Of a stretch of DNA of 64,000 nucleotides, positions 22,286 through 34,710 are shown in pieces. Every line of letters begins with the position of its first letter. The first letter of the stretch is position 1. A program made the translations under genes and the position numbers. Origin of the DNA: Massospora cicadina (Eukaryota; Entomophthoromycota; Entomophthoromycetes; Entomophthorales; Entomophthoraceae); assembly GCA_022478985.1 (NCBI GenBank), contig JAKSZP010014448.1:1-64000 (forward strand). The letters are read 5' to 3'. The notes under the pieces are model-generated. The model was given only the letters and a program-made list of their open reading frames with translations, made no database searches and had not been told where the DNA came from.

Positions 22286-22665
22286 ATGATGCCAGCGGAA
22301 TTGGCGCAGATGGGCCTGGGGGTTTTGGCCTTGGATAACGTCGGGAATTCCGTTGATTGTAAAGGAATAGGGTCATTCACGTTTAAAAATGCGTTTTATA
22401 ATGAAAACCTGGTATATACCTCTGAACCATTTTGGCCCTCTCATGGCTCAGATTTGAACCCTATTCCTGTGTTTGGAATCACCCCAGAAAATCCCCTTTT
22501 GACCTCTTCCATGATTTTCAGCACTCAGGAGGTTGAAAAAGAGCTGCGCCTACAATAATGAAAATGTTTATGCACCTGCAGAAGGCATGGAGGGGTATGT
22601 GGCCTCAGTAGTAAGAGTGGCCAACATCCCTCCCCTTCTATGATTCCCAAACCTACCCTTATGGT
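22286..22665 (+). other. Leader of element A, gag not recognisable
   Basis: A 90-codon frame (22286-22558) opens with MMPAELAQMGLGVLALDN and has no recognisable capsid or CCHC motif. If A ever had a full gag it is missing or too changed to see. The protease frame starts shortly after. Confidence 0.4.
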
Positions 22666-25600
22666 TTGCTCAAGCCAGATGAACTTTTAGGTGAGGTGGG
22701 GGCGTTTTCTGCGTTGAATAAATCCCACTCTGGATACTTCCTCTTGACTGCTACCCTTAAATCCTCTTTGGGGAAGTTCATCACAACCATTTTGGCGGAT
22801 ACCGGTGCCTCTAACAATTTTATGGACCAAGACCTTGCTGACTACCTTGAGTTGAGTTACTCACCAGGTGGTATGGTTAGAGGTGAGGCGTCTCAAGGTA
22901 TCCCAGCGCTGAACGTCATGGGGTTGGTGGACTACCAGGTGGGCGCCTATCTTCTGTCCAACCAGTTTCAAGCTATCAAGCACCTCTTGTTCCCCATTAT
23001 TTTGGGGGTTGAGTGGTGGAGAAAGTTTGACGTCTGGTCTAATTTGAAAGAAAACACTATATCCTTGTCTTTGGTAAACGGTCACCAGTTGATTGTTCCC
23101 TTGTCAGAGGATAAAGCCCAAGGCATGTTACCTCACTGGCCAAATGTTCCCACTCCTTATCTTGCTCCTTTGCTGAAGCCATCCTCCTCTGTAGGTTTTT
23201 CCTTACCCTCCTGTTTGGAGGGTTTGGAATCCTCTTTTGATGCAGCATCTGCCAATGCACTCCATGAGCACTCTGAGTTCAATTGTGACTTCAAGCTCAC
23301 GGTGGATCTGGTGCATATATCTTCCCCCATTTACCCATTGACTGTCCAGGAGGAAGAGGCGTTGGATGTGTGGGTGAAGGAACAGTTGGCCAAGGGTGCG
23401 ATTTTTCAGCGTAACTCCCCTGTATGATCCCCTCTACTCTTTGTGGAGAAGTCTGACGGTACTTTAAACCCCTGTGTAGACTATGGTAACCTCAATAACG
23501 TTACTGTACCAGACCTCCATCCCATCCCTTTGGATTCACAGATTGCACGCTATGTGGAGAAGGCGAAGGTCTTCTCCAAGCTGGATTGCCTCAATGCGTT
23601 CAATCAGATCTGGATTATAAAAGGAACAAGAGTGGTTGACCGCATTCCGTACCAGAAAAGGGATCTTCAAGTTTTGGGTCATGCCCTTTGGGATTAAGAA
23701 TGATCCTTCTATCTTTTAACGCCGCATTGATGCAGCGTTGGGGGACCTGTTAGGGGTATGTGCGGTCGCCTACATGGATGATATTATGGTGTTTTCCCAG
23801 GATCAGGAGTCCCATGCAGTCCACCTTCAGCAAGTGGTGGAGCGATTAAAGGCAGCCAGCCTAACGTTGAAAATTTCAATGTGCGAGTTCTTCAAAGTCC
23901 CAGGTCACATTTCTGGGCAACGTCATGTTTGACCAGGGACACATGATAACTCCAGACAAGGAGAAAGAGATTTTTGAGTGGACTACCCCCACCTCAGTCA
24001 AGGAATTGAGAAGCTTTTGGGGATGTGCACGTTCCAAGAAGTTCACTCCCAATTTGTCTGAGGTGGCGGCTCCCTTATACAAAGCTAGCGGTGCCAAGGT
24101 GCTTCAGTGGTCCCCAATTTTGGAGGATGCTTTCCAAGAAGTGAAGTGCACCCTGTTGTCCATGACTGTTCTTCACCATGTTGACCCTTCCAAGGAGTTC
24201 AATGTGTCTACTGATGCCTCCAACTTCGCCATAGCGGCTGCCTTGTTACAAGTAGGCGAAGATGGGATATAGCATCTGGTGGGATATTTTTAGGAAGATG
24301 TCTTTGCCTGAGTTGAATTACGCCGTTTATGTAAGGAGTTATTGGCAGTGGTAGAGGCGCTGACTTATTGGCGTCACCACTTGCATGGCTCATCCCAACC
24401 TTTCTAGGTACGTACAGACCACCATGCCTTGCTGTACTACCGCGCTCCTCATGTCTTAACCCCACGGCAGACCCATTGGCATGAGACCCTTGCCCAATTC
24501 GCATTCATGTATGAATTCACCAAGGGCAAAGATAATGGTTTGGTGGATGCTTTGAGCTGCAACCCTGCTTTAGCGCCCGATCCCAAGGAGGTAGAAGTTC
24601 ACAACACACAGGTGATGATTCCTCCAAGTAAACTTCTGCCTCAACGACCCTCTCCCTTGGCCAAAGGGCCAGTGCTTGCACCTCTGGAAAACGCGGAGAA
24701 ATATATTATGTTCAGGAAGGTAGTCCTTTCCCAGCCACTAGCAGCCAAATATTATGCTATTTGCTAAGTGCGAGTTAAATCAAGAGGATCTCTCCAGGGG
24801 CTACCACGTGAAGGATGAGATGGAGTGGTTTCAGGGCGCCTATGGGTTCCTGCTGGCCCACTTCGCCTGGAAATCATCTAGGACCATCATGATGGACTCA
24901 CCATTGGACATCCTGGGAAAGCTAAGACGTTAAAGTTAATATGCTGCACATACAATTGGAAGGACTTGCCTGCTCAGGTGAGGCAGTATTGTAAGGAGTG
25001 TTTGATCTGCAACCAAATGAAGCCAAATCATCAACCTTTAGCGGGGTTGTTGGTACCATTCCAGAAAGCTGAAGGGCCCTGGACTTATCTCTTGGTAGAT
25101 TTTATTGTGGAACTACCTGTCTCTGATGGTTACGATGCCATCGTGTAGTGGTGGACCATTTTACAAAGTTCGCCCAATCATTCCTTGCAAAACCACAATA
25201 ACCGCGGCTGAGATGGCCAAGCTCTTCGTCACACAGGTGTTTGCGCTTTATGGGGTTCCCCAAGAGATTATCAGTGACTGGGGAGCCCAATTCACCTCCA
25301 TCTTTTGGGAAGAGTTGTGTAAGACTCTTCAGACTAGCCCCTGCCATTCAACTGCCTATCACCCTCAATCAGATGGGCAGACTGAACAAGTGAACCAGTG
25401 CTTGGAGCAGTTCCTGCGGTGTTACACCACCGCGGATCATTCTGATTGGGTCTCTTACCTTCCAATGGCCCAATTAAGTTACAAAAACACATCACATTCC
25501 TCGATCAGTTGTTCCCCTTTTTTTGCCAGCCATGGCTTTACCCCGCCTTTAACATGGAGCCCAGCTGTGGGTCTAAGGTTGAAGCGGTGGTGGACTTTTC

Positions 25601-26215
25601 CAAGACAATCAAGAAGGTCCACCAGGGGTTTCAACAAGCTTGGAGGCGGCAATGAGAGTGTATAAGGAGAACGCTGATGGGAAGCGCTGAGTGGGTCCCA
25701 TGTACAAGGAAGGTGATCTAGTGATGCTTGATTCTCATAACATCCCTATCAAGCAGCCATGCAAGAATCTGGGACCAAAGAGGATTGGCCCCTACCGCGT
25801 TGTTAGAAAGGTGGGACATGCATAATACAAGCTAGATCTCCCCCTTCCTTCCAGATCTTCTCTGTGTTTCATGAAAGCAAAATGACGTTGTTTGAGGCCC
25901 CCCCACCAGGGACTCCTGAGGCCTATCTCGTGGATGGGGCACCAGAGTGGGAGGTGGAAGAGATAGTTGCCTCCCTCCGTGTCAAAAGAAGACTGGAGTA
26001 TCTGGTATCCTGGAAGGGCTTTGATGCTGCAGAGAACAGTTGGGTCCCTGCATGCGACTGTGTGCATGCCCAAGATTTAATTGAAGCCTCCACAAGAGTT
26101 TCCCCCAGGCTGCTGAATCCCAGCCCAAACTGACCGTTGCTGCCATGAAGCTGGCCCCTGCCCACAAGAACTTTTCCCTGGTGCAAGCCCCTGGAGGGGG
26201 GTTGAGCCCCTCGGG
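22666..26215 (+). pseudogene. Chromovirus A pol: PR, RT, RNase H, IN, chromodomain
   Basis: Polyprotein of a Ty3/gypsy chromovirus. Protease active site is ADTGASNNFMDQ (about 22797-22833). Reverse transcriptase has VFSKLDCLNAFNQIWI and the catalytic VAYMDDIMVFS (about 23766-23798). RNase H starts at FNVSTDASNFAIAAALLQ (about 24200), with RTDHHALLYYR farther on. Integrase has a zinc-finger half (YCKECLICNQMK, about 24990), LLVDFIVELP (Asp), ISDWGAQFTSIFW (Asp) and YHPQSDGQTEQVN. The chromodomain is at about 25960-26080 (RLEYLVSWKGFDAAENSW). Stops at about 23427, 23697, 24270 and 24765 and several frameshifts inactivate it. After the chromodomain a conserved tail (KLAPAHKNFSLVQAP) leads through the purine tract to a stop inside the LTR palindrome. 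Confidence 0.95.
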
Positions 26216-26227
26216 AGGAGAGGGTAA

Positions 26228-27069
26228 TGTCATGTGCACATGACATAATAGTAGGGACCAACCCCAAAGAAAAGGCTGGGCGTCAGGAGGCCCAAAGGGT
26301 GAAGCTACAGGCCCTTCCTGACCTGAGGCACACCCTGGATCAACGCTGGGTTTGGGCGAAACATGCCCATGTTGGGACTAGTGGTGTGTCAAACGCCAGC
26401 CCATGACATCGAGCCAGGCATTTAAATGAATGATCTACTGAATAAACGTGGACAGTTTGATTCAGTTTGTCGAGGAATGGGGTTTTGAAACCCATTTCCT
26501 TTACAAAATAATGCGCTTGGGCCAAATCCAACTTCAAGCAATCACTTGAGTGAAGTTGGTTTCAGCCCTATTCAACTAACTCAGACAGCAGTGTTGCCCT
26601 ATTGGTGAGTCAGTGCTTGAGCCCACTGCGGCATAACCCCTATTCCCCCATTTGAGCTTGAATACGTTTTCCTCAACAAACATTCCTTGTTGGTTGACTT
26701 CCCAAAATAAAAATACCCCGTTTTTACCGTTTTATTATGTTATTCCAAATGATCCTGTGCGCGGACCCCTTTGAGGAGGTCTCACACTCCTTCAAACTTA
26801 CCATATTGAACACAATATGATTATCACCTCGTGCACCGTTGGTTCAACCAGGTCCCCTCCAGCCTGGGTCATTTGTCACTTCTATCAACGTGCACCACGT
26901 CATTTTTAGTGGGTTGTTAATAGCATTTCTTTGCTTATATTATTATTGCTCCAGCACCCTCTGATGGGCAATAATTAATATTATTCTAACGGCTAGTTCA
27001 CTGGCGCTGAGCTTGTGCACCAAGCCTCGCCACGCTGGGAACTGGAGAGTTATAGACACTCTCCTAACA
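26228..27069 (+). repeat. 3' LTR of chromovirus A
   Basis: 842 bp, paired with 21138-21980. A frame starting ATG TCA TGT at the LTR boundary reads MSCAHDIIVGTNPKEKAG and runs to SGVSNASP. The purine-rich tract before it is CTCGGGAGGAGAGGGTAA (26210-26227). CpG sites kept here (CCCCGTTTTTACCG) are TpG or CpA in the 5' LTR, and the reverse is also seen. Confidence 0.9.
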
Positions 27070-27074
27070 CTGAG

Positions 27075-27279
27075 GGAGACCAACTACAGCATTAAATTAT
27101 GGAAAGATTTATATCAAGTAATGTGTGTTTATTAACAGAGGAGCAGCTTGCTGTCTATCAGAAGGTTCTTAGCAGCATTGATTCAGGTGCTGGGCAGGTT
27201 TTTTTCCTGGATTCTCCTTGTGGTAATGGAAAGGTCTATCTAATTAACTTGCTCCTGCCAAAGATTAAGAGTTTTGAGG
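27075..27279 (+). pseudogene. Helitron helicase, motif I region
   Basis: Continuation of the Helitron after element A. LTEEQLAVYQKVLSSID is followed by FFLDSPCGNGKVYLINLLL, the Walker A loop of a Pif1-type helicase with Lys kept and the following Thr changed to Val. The frame is cleanly cut after FEAL by chromovirus B1, which duplicated CATTA/CATTG. Confidence 0.92.
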
Positions 27280-27284
27280 CATTA

Positions 27285-28768
27285 TGTAAGTTCAGGGGAA
27301 CGTCCCCTTTGTGGGGATCAGGCGATTTTCCCATTTCCAAACAAGAAGGGTCCAAAGAGGGTGGCTGTACCCCTCGTCAATCAGGGTGACCCCGCCCACG
27401 CAGTAGATGAGCGCTTGTAACAGCGCTTCTTCTGAAGATTCCTCCCCTGGTTCCTGCACTTGCCTCTGCTAAACTTGTCCGCAGAATTGAGGAAATCTGT
27501 GCTAAACTTATTGGTAACCACCTTCCCCATGAGCGGGAAGGACTTTATAGAACAACAGCGCCAAATCCTCTGAATTAAAGCCAAAATGTCCAAAATCAAC
27601 GGGAATAAAGCCTGATGAGTGGAAAGCTAATAGTTGAAAAAGGACAAGTATCAAATTCTCAGCTGGAATTACTGATGGCATTGAGCCATTCTACAGTACA
27701 ATTGCTGATGCCAAAATCCCCTCAAAATCGTCAATTATAATCCCCAATGAGCAGATATCACCATTTTGGACTGTCAATGATATTTTGAAACCCCTACTTT
27801 AAGAATCAGGATTGGTGCCTGATGCAACTCATTTGGCCAAACAAACGCCCCAGTGACTGGGCACATGTGGTTTGGCCTCCCAAAGCTGTTTCCAACCCAT
27901 TGGGACTGCCCTTATGTGGATAGGCCTTGGGGGATTCCCGTTGCCCATCAGGCCAGACGCTGTTGTGCTAACTGACGAAAAAAGTAGTAGAGACTTGGTA
28001 TAGGCATTTGTGGATGAATTGATAGCAACTCAGCCTCACAACAAATCCTTCAATGTTGGTTCAAATTAAGGTTTTTCCCACTCCCCCAAAAAATCGCTGG
28101 GTTAGGTCAATTTCAAGGGTCCCAATCCCTGCTTTGACCTAGTACCAAATCAAACACTAAATAATCAGTTGCAAAACTTTGAGAAAATTGTTGGTCAATT
28201 CTTTTTACTTTACTTTCAATAAAATTTCCTACTTTGTACCAGAATTTTTATACCTTAATTCTACTTTCTGTAGTCTCAATGGCACTAACATGGTGGCCCG
28301 TCAGCCCCTACACTGGATGGGCTATACCCATTTTGATGGTCACAATCGCTCCCACCATAGTCAACTGGATTTATCATGAAAGAAACTTTTGGGAGTTTAA
28401 TCCTGTTATTATAGTAATCCATAATCAGGATATCGGAGTCCTGCTTCCTCACGTCTCACCTTCGATTAAGGATCCACCCCCTTGTTTCTGCTTTGGTGAC
28501 GAACCCTTCACTGGGGATCCTGAAGTAGTTAATCCAGTAGTGCAACCCCCTGAAGTAAGACCTGCAGAGTCTGAGGTTAAATCTGTTTGGTTCATTACTG
28601 GGTTTATTTTCACACTTGTCTTACATCAATGAGCCATTGTCACCCAATTTCCTGCACCATAAAAGGTTGTTTGAGCAACAATGCCACTGGCATTATGGCT
28701 TGCCTTTTGGGTGTTTACGCATCCCAAATGGCAGGCCAGTTTAAACTACTTATGCCATTTGCCTGCCA
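27285..28768 (+). repeat. 5' LTR of chromovirus B1
   Basis: It starts TGTAAGTTCAGGGGAACG and ends GCCTGCCA; the internal region begins TAATTAACCACCC, again without a TGG primer site. The head peptide is present with indels (QGDPAHAVDER, VPALASAKLV, IEEICAKLI in changing frames, 27378-27525). The 3' portion carries the hydrophobic ORF. A polyadenylation-like CAATAAAATTTCC lies near 28217. Confidence 0.88.
28234..28632 (+). CDS. Hydrophobic ORF in the B1 5' LTR
   Basis: From the Met at about 28279 the frame reads MALTWWPVSPYTGWAIPILM and ends after FITGFIFTLVLHQ. After stops it continues in register as TMPLALWLAFWVFTHPKWQA up to the LTR end, then FKLGAAVVTL in the internal region. The equivalent in B2 is uninterrupted. 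It has at least three predicted membrane spans. No known family is recognised. Compared with B2 there is an extra proline- and acid-rich insert of about 70 residues (DEPFTGDPEVVNP). Confidence 0.4.
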   Translation: MYQNFYTLILLSVVSMALTWWPVSPYTGWAIPILMVTIAPTIVNWIYHERNFWEFNPVIIVIHNQDIGVLLPHVSPSIKDPPPCFCFGDEPFTGDPEVVNPVVQPPEVRPAESEVKSVWFITGFIFTLVLHQ

Positions 28769-28843
28769 TAATTAACCACCCATTGTTTCCTGCCATCTTC
28801 ACCCCCTCTTTAAGTTGGGCGCCGCAGTAGTTACTCTTTAGCA

Positions 28844-29776
28844 AATGAACATGCAGTCAGTAGTTTGTTTCCTGTTCTTTGTTTGGTCTGTCACTAATTT
28901 TGTGAGCAGCGCTCACAAAACCTTGGAGAAACTTCTTCATGGCAGCAGAGCCCCGTTGATTGCTAATCTTCCCTCAGCTTATGCTCAAGAAGGGAATCCA
29001 AGTGTTCCCTCCTGAGATATTGTTAATCAAGTCCTTGACGCTCTTGCTGAAGTGTAAATGTGTTCTGCCATTGCCCTTAACAATGCCACGGCACTATCCA
29101 ACGCCCAACAAGGTGTTGCCCTTCTGTATGCAGTAGAAGTGGATGCCCATAGGTGGGTGTGAGGACTTCTGCGTTCCACTGCACATATGGGGGATTCTAC
29201 CTCACTTGTTGCAGTAGTATTGACAGCTTTGAAACCCCTTGTATCACGTTCAGACCGTTTATTTCAATTGCTTTCCTCTATGGCCAAAACTTCTAGCTTA
29301 ACTTCTTTAATCACAACCTTCCATGAACAGGCCCCTATGCTTATTTCTCTAATGATATGCCCCAAGATATCTTTATATCAGTGTTGGATTCTGCCTCTGC
29401 CCATCACAAAGTTTGGTCCACCCCTATGGAGTCAGTGGAGCAAATGTGTAAGGCGGTAACCTCCATCTATGCCTCGCTTTGCCATGCTCCCCACTTCCAA
29501 GTGGAAAATTATATGATTGGACTACCCAATGATGACTTGGATTCAGTTCTTAATGTTGAACCAGTATTGGTACTGGCCTCAGATTCAGCCAATATTCCTG
29601 CACCAGAGTCATGTTACCCTGGTCACCTATTAATGAATCAAAAAACCCAGATTGAAGTTGCTGGTTCCCAAGACCTTGCTCTTCCCTACTTTACTCCCAA
29701 AAATGACCCCAACCTTACCCCTGATTTACTAGCTATATCTTCAGTTACAACAGAGATGACTGGATCTACCAATTAA
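28844..29776 (+). pseudogene. Chromovirus B1 gag-like region
   Basis: It lies where gag belongs, between the LTR and protease. Readable stretches are NATALSNAQQGVALLYAVE, STAHMGDSTSLVAVVLTAL, MAKTSSLTSLITTFHEQAP and FISVLDSASAHHKVWS. It is predicted mainly helical, as in capsid proteins. No CCHC zinc knuckle is seen. The end (29700-29776) is conserved in B2, where most of this region is missing. Stops and frame changes occur at about 29010, 29055, 29160 and 29459. Gag identity rests on position. Confidence 0.55.
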
Positions 29777-29844
29777 CAAAACTTCGCCTATTTTTTATTG
29801 CCCATGGAGATTAGTATCAGAGCTCCCCACATCTCCTTTAAGTT

Positions 29845-32800
29845 TTTGTGGATTTCGGAGCAGCAGATGATTTTATGAGTGTAGAGCTAGCCCAACAGTT
29901 GGAGCTTGATCTGGACTTAGGCCCTTTAGTGATGGTTGCTTCATCAGCCTCCCAGCCCTCATACCTAGTCCAACGGCCAGTACCTTTCTCAGTTCATCAG
30001 TTTATCTTTTGTGATCAGTTCTCTTTAATGCCAAACTTGGTGTTTCCAGTAATTTAGGGGTAGGATGGTGGAGCTGACAACATGTTAGAATTCATCTGGA
30101 GTCTAATATGCTGTCATTTGCTAATGATCAAATGGATGGAAAGTTTCCTCTAGTAGATACCCTTACAAAAACTCAAGGCTGCAGTTCCATCACTTCCCTT
30201 ATTTCCCTGCGGGCCTTCCATCAGATTTTCCTGAGGCATTGATGTGCTATCAGAGTATCTTTGATTTGGAAAAGGTGGACCGCCTCCCCCCCATACTAAA
30301 TCTTATTTAAGATTCTGAACAGTGAAGTTGGTGTATATTAATTGTCCCTTGTATTCACACACAGCGTAGGAGGAGGTTGCTCTTAACGCTTGGTTATACA
30401 ATATGCATAAGAAAGGGTGGTTATTTAAGACATCACCAATTACTTCTCCCATCATTTTTGATAAGAAGGCCAATGGTTCCCTCCGCCCCTGCGGGGATTA
30501 TGGTCACCTGAATAAAATTAAAGTGCACAATCCCTACCCTTTACCCCAGGAGCAATCTATCAGTCAAGCGATTGCCAAGTATAATGTGTTCTCTAAGCTT
30601 GATCTTGTTAATGCCTTTAGCCAAATCTGGGTGATGGAAGGTCAATAATGACTCACTGCTTTCTGAACGAAGAGAGTTTTTTTCAATTTTAATCAATGCT
30701 CTTCAGGTTGAAAAATGCACCAGTCACATTTCAAAGAATGATCAATAGTGTGCTGAGTGACCTCAAACTTGCTTGTGAAGTTGTGTATATTGATGACATT
30801 TTGGTTCACTCCCCAACTCCCAAACAACACGCAAAGGACTTGGAAGTGGTAGTTGCTGCTTTGCACAAGGCGGGCCTGTTGTCAGGCCTTCTAAATATGA
30901 GTTTTATAGGGAGAAAGTTACTTTTTTAGGAAATCTAGTCCTAAAAGATAGGTATGTGATTCCACCTAACAAGTTTGACGCCATCCGCGAATGGCCAACT
31001 CCAACAACCCAAAAACAATTAAGCTTTTTGTATACCATCATTTTTCTAAAGAAATTTATCCTTACCCTTTCCCAGTTAGCCGCTTCACTTCACCCCCTCA
31101 CAAGTAAGAATGTTCCCTTTCATTGGACACCCAAGTGCCAGCAGGCGTTTGAGTCAATGAAAGAGGTGTTCTTATCAACCCTGTTCTAAAACATGCTGAA
31201 CCCTCCAAACCCTATATCATTACATGCGATGCCTCATCTGTTGCAGTTGGGGCAATGCTGCTTCAGGAGCACGATGCTTTAGAACAACCAGTTGCTTACT
31301 TTTCCCAAAATTCTCCTCTACTGAACAATCCTGGTCCATCTATAATAAGGAGTTAACAGTCATAGCATGGGCTTTGACTCATTGGCGGTATCTGTTACAA
31401 GGTGCTCAGCATGAGTTAACAGTGCTCATGGATCACCAAGCCCTTCTGTATTTTTGTAAACCACAGAAGTTAGTGCATAGACAAGCTTTCACCTAACAGT
31501 ATTGTGTAGTTTCAATTTTAAATACGAGTTTTTGAAGGGTGCATTAAACATGCTCCCCAATTTTCTTAGTTGCAACCCTGCTCATTGCCCCATGGACTCA
31601 GATGAAGCGGACCTGGTCACCATGAATACCACCACCCAAATCTTATCCATTGTACCTCCCGTGGTATCATCAGTAGACTTAGCTCCTAATGCTCCTCTTA
31701 TTTCTCAGGTTTTAGCAGCTCAAGTGAACTGTCCCAAAGGAGTGGAGTTATTTGACCAACTGTCCCTTCCAACTCATAAACATTCCCTATATTCCCTGAT
31801 GGAGGGTATTGTTTATTTTTGACTGCGGGTTTGGGTCCCTACTCTCTTTAGAGCTGAGGTGTTTTGGCCCCATCACAATCCTCCCACAATCAGTCATCCA
31901 GGCAATAAGATTTGTAATGACTTGATTAAGTAGACTTATAATTGTGTGGGCTTATCAAAAGAAGTATCAGCCCAGATCACCAATTGCATTACCTGCGTGT
32001 GGGCCAAATCAGATCAATCAGAAAGAAATGGTCTTCTTCATCCTTTACAACAGGCGGAGGGTCCATGGACATCAGTGTCCGTGGATTTTATTGTCAAACT
32101 TCCCTGTTCTAATGGGTTTACAGCAATGATGGTGGTGGTTGATCATTTTGAAAAATTTCCCTATTTTTTCCATGCTCTTCCGCGATTTCATCAGAAGAAA
32201 GCTTGTCTCTTTGTGCGCCATGTGTTTTCTATGTTTGGTCTCCCGCAGGATATCATCTGTGACCGTGGTTCACAGTTTACAGCACAGTTTTAAAATGAGC
32301 TTTTATCCATTTTGAAAATTACACCCTACCATTCCACAGCATATCATCCCTAGTCTGATGGACAAACTGAGCGGTTTATCAAATCTTGGAACAGTACTTG
32401 CGCGGTTATGCTGCAGCTGTGTAGGATACCTGGGCTTATGACCTCCCTCTCGCTCATTTTGCCTATAACAATGGAACCCATGCCTCTAAAAGGTTTTCTC
32501 CCTATGATGCAACTTTGGGGTATAACCCCTCATTTTCAATTGGTCCTTGTCTGCGTCCAGAGGTTCCAGCTGCTGCGGATCATGCAGAGCACATTCAGTA
32601 TACTCAATCCATGGTGCGGGATCATCTCACTAAGACTATTGGTGACTACAAGCGGTTTGCAAATTGAAAGCAGCTTTCTAGCTATAATATAGTGGTGGAT
32701 TCATAAATCATGCTTGATATGCGTCATTTGCAGAAGCAGGTACCCTCCCAGAAGTTTGCAAGAAAGCGTTAGAGCCTCCAATTGGTGGAGGAGGATTTGG

Positions 32801-33135
32801 GCAATGGTGCTTTCCAGTTGAAGTTGCCATCTCACTGGAAACAACACCCCATCTTCCACATATCTCAGCTTCCCCCATTCAAGGGGACTATCCCCACAGA
32901 TCCTGAGCTGATAGTAATTGAGGATGCGGAGGAGGCTGAAGTGGAGGGCATTTTAGCATGACTCAAATCTCAGAGGTCAGTTCAATATCTCATTACTTGG
33001 AAGGGATATCCAGCCTAGAAGAACAGTTGGTTCAAGACCAGCAATTGTGCGAGCTGCATGGATCTGGTCAAGGCATTTCATGAGTCCCATCCTGATGCTC
33101 CCCATTCCCCCAAAAAGTTGCAACTTTAATGGCAA
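29845..33135 (+). pseudogene. Chromovirus B1 pol: PR, RT, RNase H, IN, chromodomain
   Basis: The protease site is altered to VDFGAADDFMS (Thr of DTG replaced), a likely inactivating change. RT has VFSKLDLVNAFSQIWVM and VVYIDDILVHS (about 30780-30815). RNase H has ITCDASSVAVGAMLLQE in shifting frame, then VLMDHQALLYFC. Integrase has TSVSVDFIVKLP (Asp) and IICDRGSQFTAQF (Asp). The chromodomain lies at about 32960-33080 (SVQYLITWKGYPA). Stops and frameshifts are frequent. It shares residue order with B2 throughout, so the two belong to one family. Confidence 0.92.
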
Positions 33136-33218
33136 TCAAGTTTCCCAATGCTCACAAAAATCTATCCTCATGCAGTTCCCCAGCGGTGGCGCCCTTATCT
33201 AGCAAAAGGAAAGGGTAA

Positions 33219-34705
33219 TGTAAGTCTAGGGGAACGTCCCATTTGCATGTATCAAGCGATTTTCCAATTTCCAAATAAGAAGGGTCCAAATATGGAGGCT
33301 GTACCCCTTATCACCCAGGATGACCTCACCCATGTGGTATATGAGCACTGGGTAACAGCGCTTCCTCTGAAGATTTCTCCCCCAGTTCCTGAACTTTCCT
33401 CTGCTAAACTTGTCTGCCAAATTGAGGAAATCTGCGCCAAAATTATTGGTAACTGCCTTCCCATGATCAGGAGAAACTTTATAAAACCAATGATGCTGAA
33501 TCCTCAGAATCAAAGCTAAAATATCCAAAATCAACAGGAATAAAGCCCAATGAGCGGAAAACTAATAGTCAAAAATTGACAAGTATTGAATTCTCAGCTG
33601 GAATTGCCAATGGAAATAAGTCATTAAGCAGTATGAGAACCAATGCCAAACTCCAATTAAAATTGTTGGGGATAATCCCCAATGAGCAGATATCACCATC
33701 GTGGACTGTTGCTGATAACAAACCCCTATTTAAAGAATTAGAGTTTGGTGCCTGACACAACTCATTTGGCAAAACAAATGCCCCAGTGACTGAGCACAGG
33801 TGGGTTGGCCATCCCAAACCCGTTTATGACCCATTGGAATCATCCCTATGTGGAGTGGCCCTGGCGGATTCCTGTTGCCCATCAGGCTAGATGTCATCGC
33901 ACTAACTGATGAAAATGTAGTAAAGCCTCAGTCCAGAAATTTGCAGACAAACCAATAGCAAATCATCCTGCCACCAAATCCTTCAATGTCAGTTCAAATT
34001 AGAATTAATTCCCCCTCCCCCAAAAATTTACCAGGTTAGGTCAGATTTGAGGGTCCCAATCCCTGCTTTGACCTAGTACCAATTTGAACACTATTTAATC
34101 AGTTTTATTGCACTGAGAATTTTGTTGGCCAATTCTCTTTACTTTACTTCCAAAAAAAATTTTGCTAGTACCCAAATATATTTATACTTCAGTTATTCTT
34201 GCCAAAGTTTCAATGTCACTAACCTGGTGGCCTGTCAGTCCCTACACCAGATGGACATTACCCATTTTGATGGTCACAAATTGTTCCCACCATAGTCAAT
34301 TGGATTCATCATTAAAGCAACTTCTGGGAATTTAATCCCATTATTGAAGCTATCCAATATCAGGATATCAGAATCCTGTAACCTCACGTATCTCACCTTC
34401 TTGCAAGGATCCGCCACCTTGTCTCTACTTTGGTGATGAACCCTTTCACTGGAGATCCCAAAGTAGTTAATCCAGTAGTGCAACCCTCTGCAGTAAGACC
34501 CACAGGGTCTGGGGTTGTATCTGTTTGGTTTATTACTGGGTTTCTTTTCACGCCCATCTTACATCAATGAGCCATTGTCACCCAATTTCCTGCACCATAC
34601 AACATTGTTCAAGAGGCAATGCCACTGGCATTCTGGCTCTCTTTTTTGTGCTTATGCATCTCAACTGGCAGGCCGGTCTAAACTTCCTATGCCATTTTCC
34701 TGACA
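33219..34705 (+). repeat. 3' LTR of chromovirus B1
   Basis: 1487 bp, starting after AAAGGAAAGGGTAA and ending TTTCCTGACA. The head frame is open at 33148-33519: MEAVPLITQDDLTHVVYEHW, then VTALPLKISPPVP and IEEICAKIIGN. The hydrophobic tail survives in pieces (MSLTWWPVSP, MPLAFW, NWQAGLNFLC). Confidence 0.9.
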
Positions 34706-34710
34706 CATTG

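Larger units (their letters stand above)
21138..27069 (+). mobile_element. Chromovirus A, complete LTR retrotransposon
   Basis: 5932 bp with two LTRs (21138-21980 and 26228-27069) and the 5 bp duplication CTGAG (21133-21137 and 27070-27074). The internal order is short leader, protease, reverse transcriptase, RNase H, integrase, chromodomain, which is Ty3/gypsy, chromovirus branch. No capsid or zinc-knuckle gag is recognisable in the 685 bp before protease. It is inserted in the Helitron between Rep and helicase. Internal stops show it is inactive. Confidence 0.95.
27285..34705 (+). mobile_element. Chromovirus B1, complete LTR retrotransposon
   Basis: 7421 bp with LTRs 27285-28768 and 33219-34705. 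Flanks are CATTA (27280-27284) and CATTG (34706-34710), one difference in five. Internal order is gag-like region, protease, reverse transcriptase, RNase H, integrase, chromodomain. It is inserted in the Helitron helicase just after motif I; the helicase resumes at 34711. It is the only B element here with its gag region. Confidence 0.95.

Noticed and set aside
27099..27389. Independent Pif1 helicase gene
   Set aside because: It continues the Helitron protein interrupted by element A; the right half of this frame is LTR of B1.
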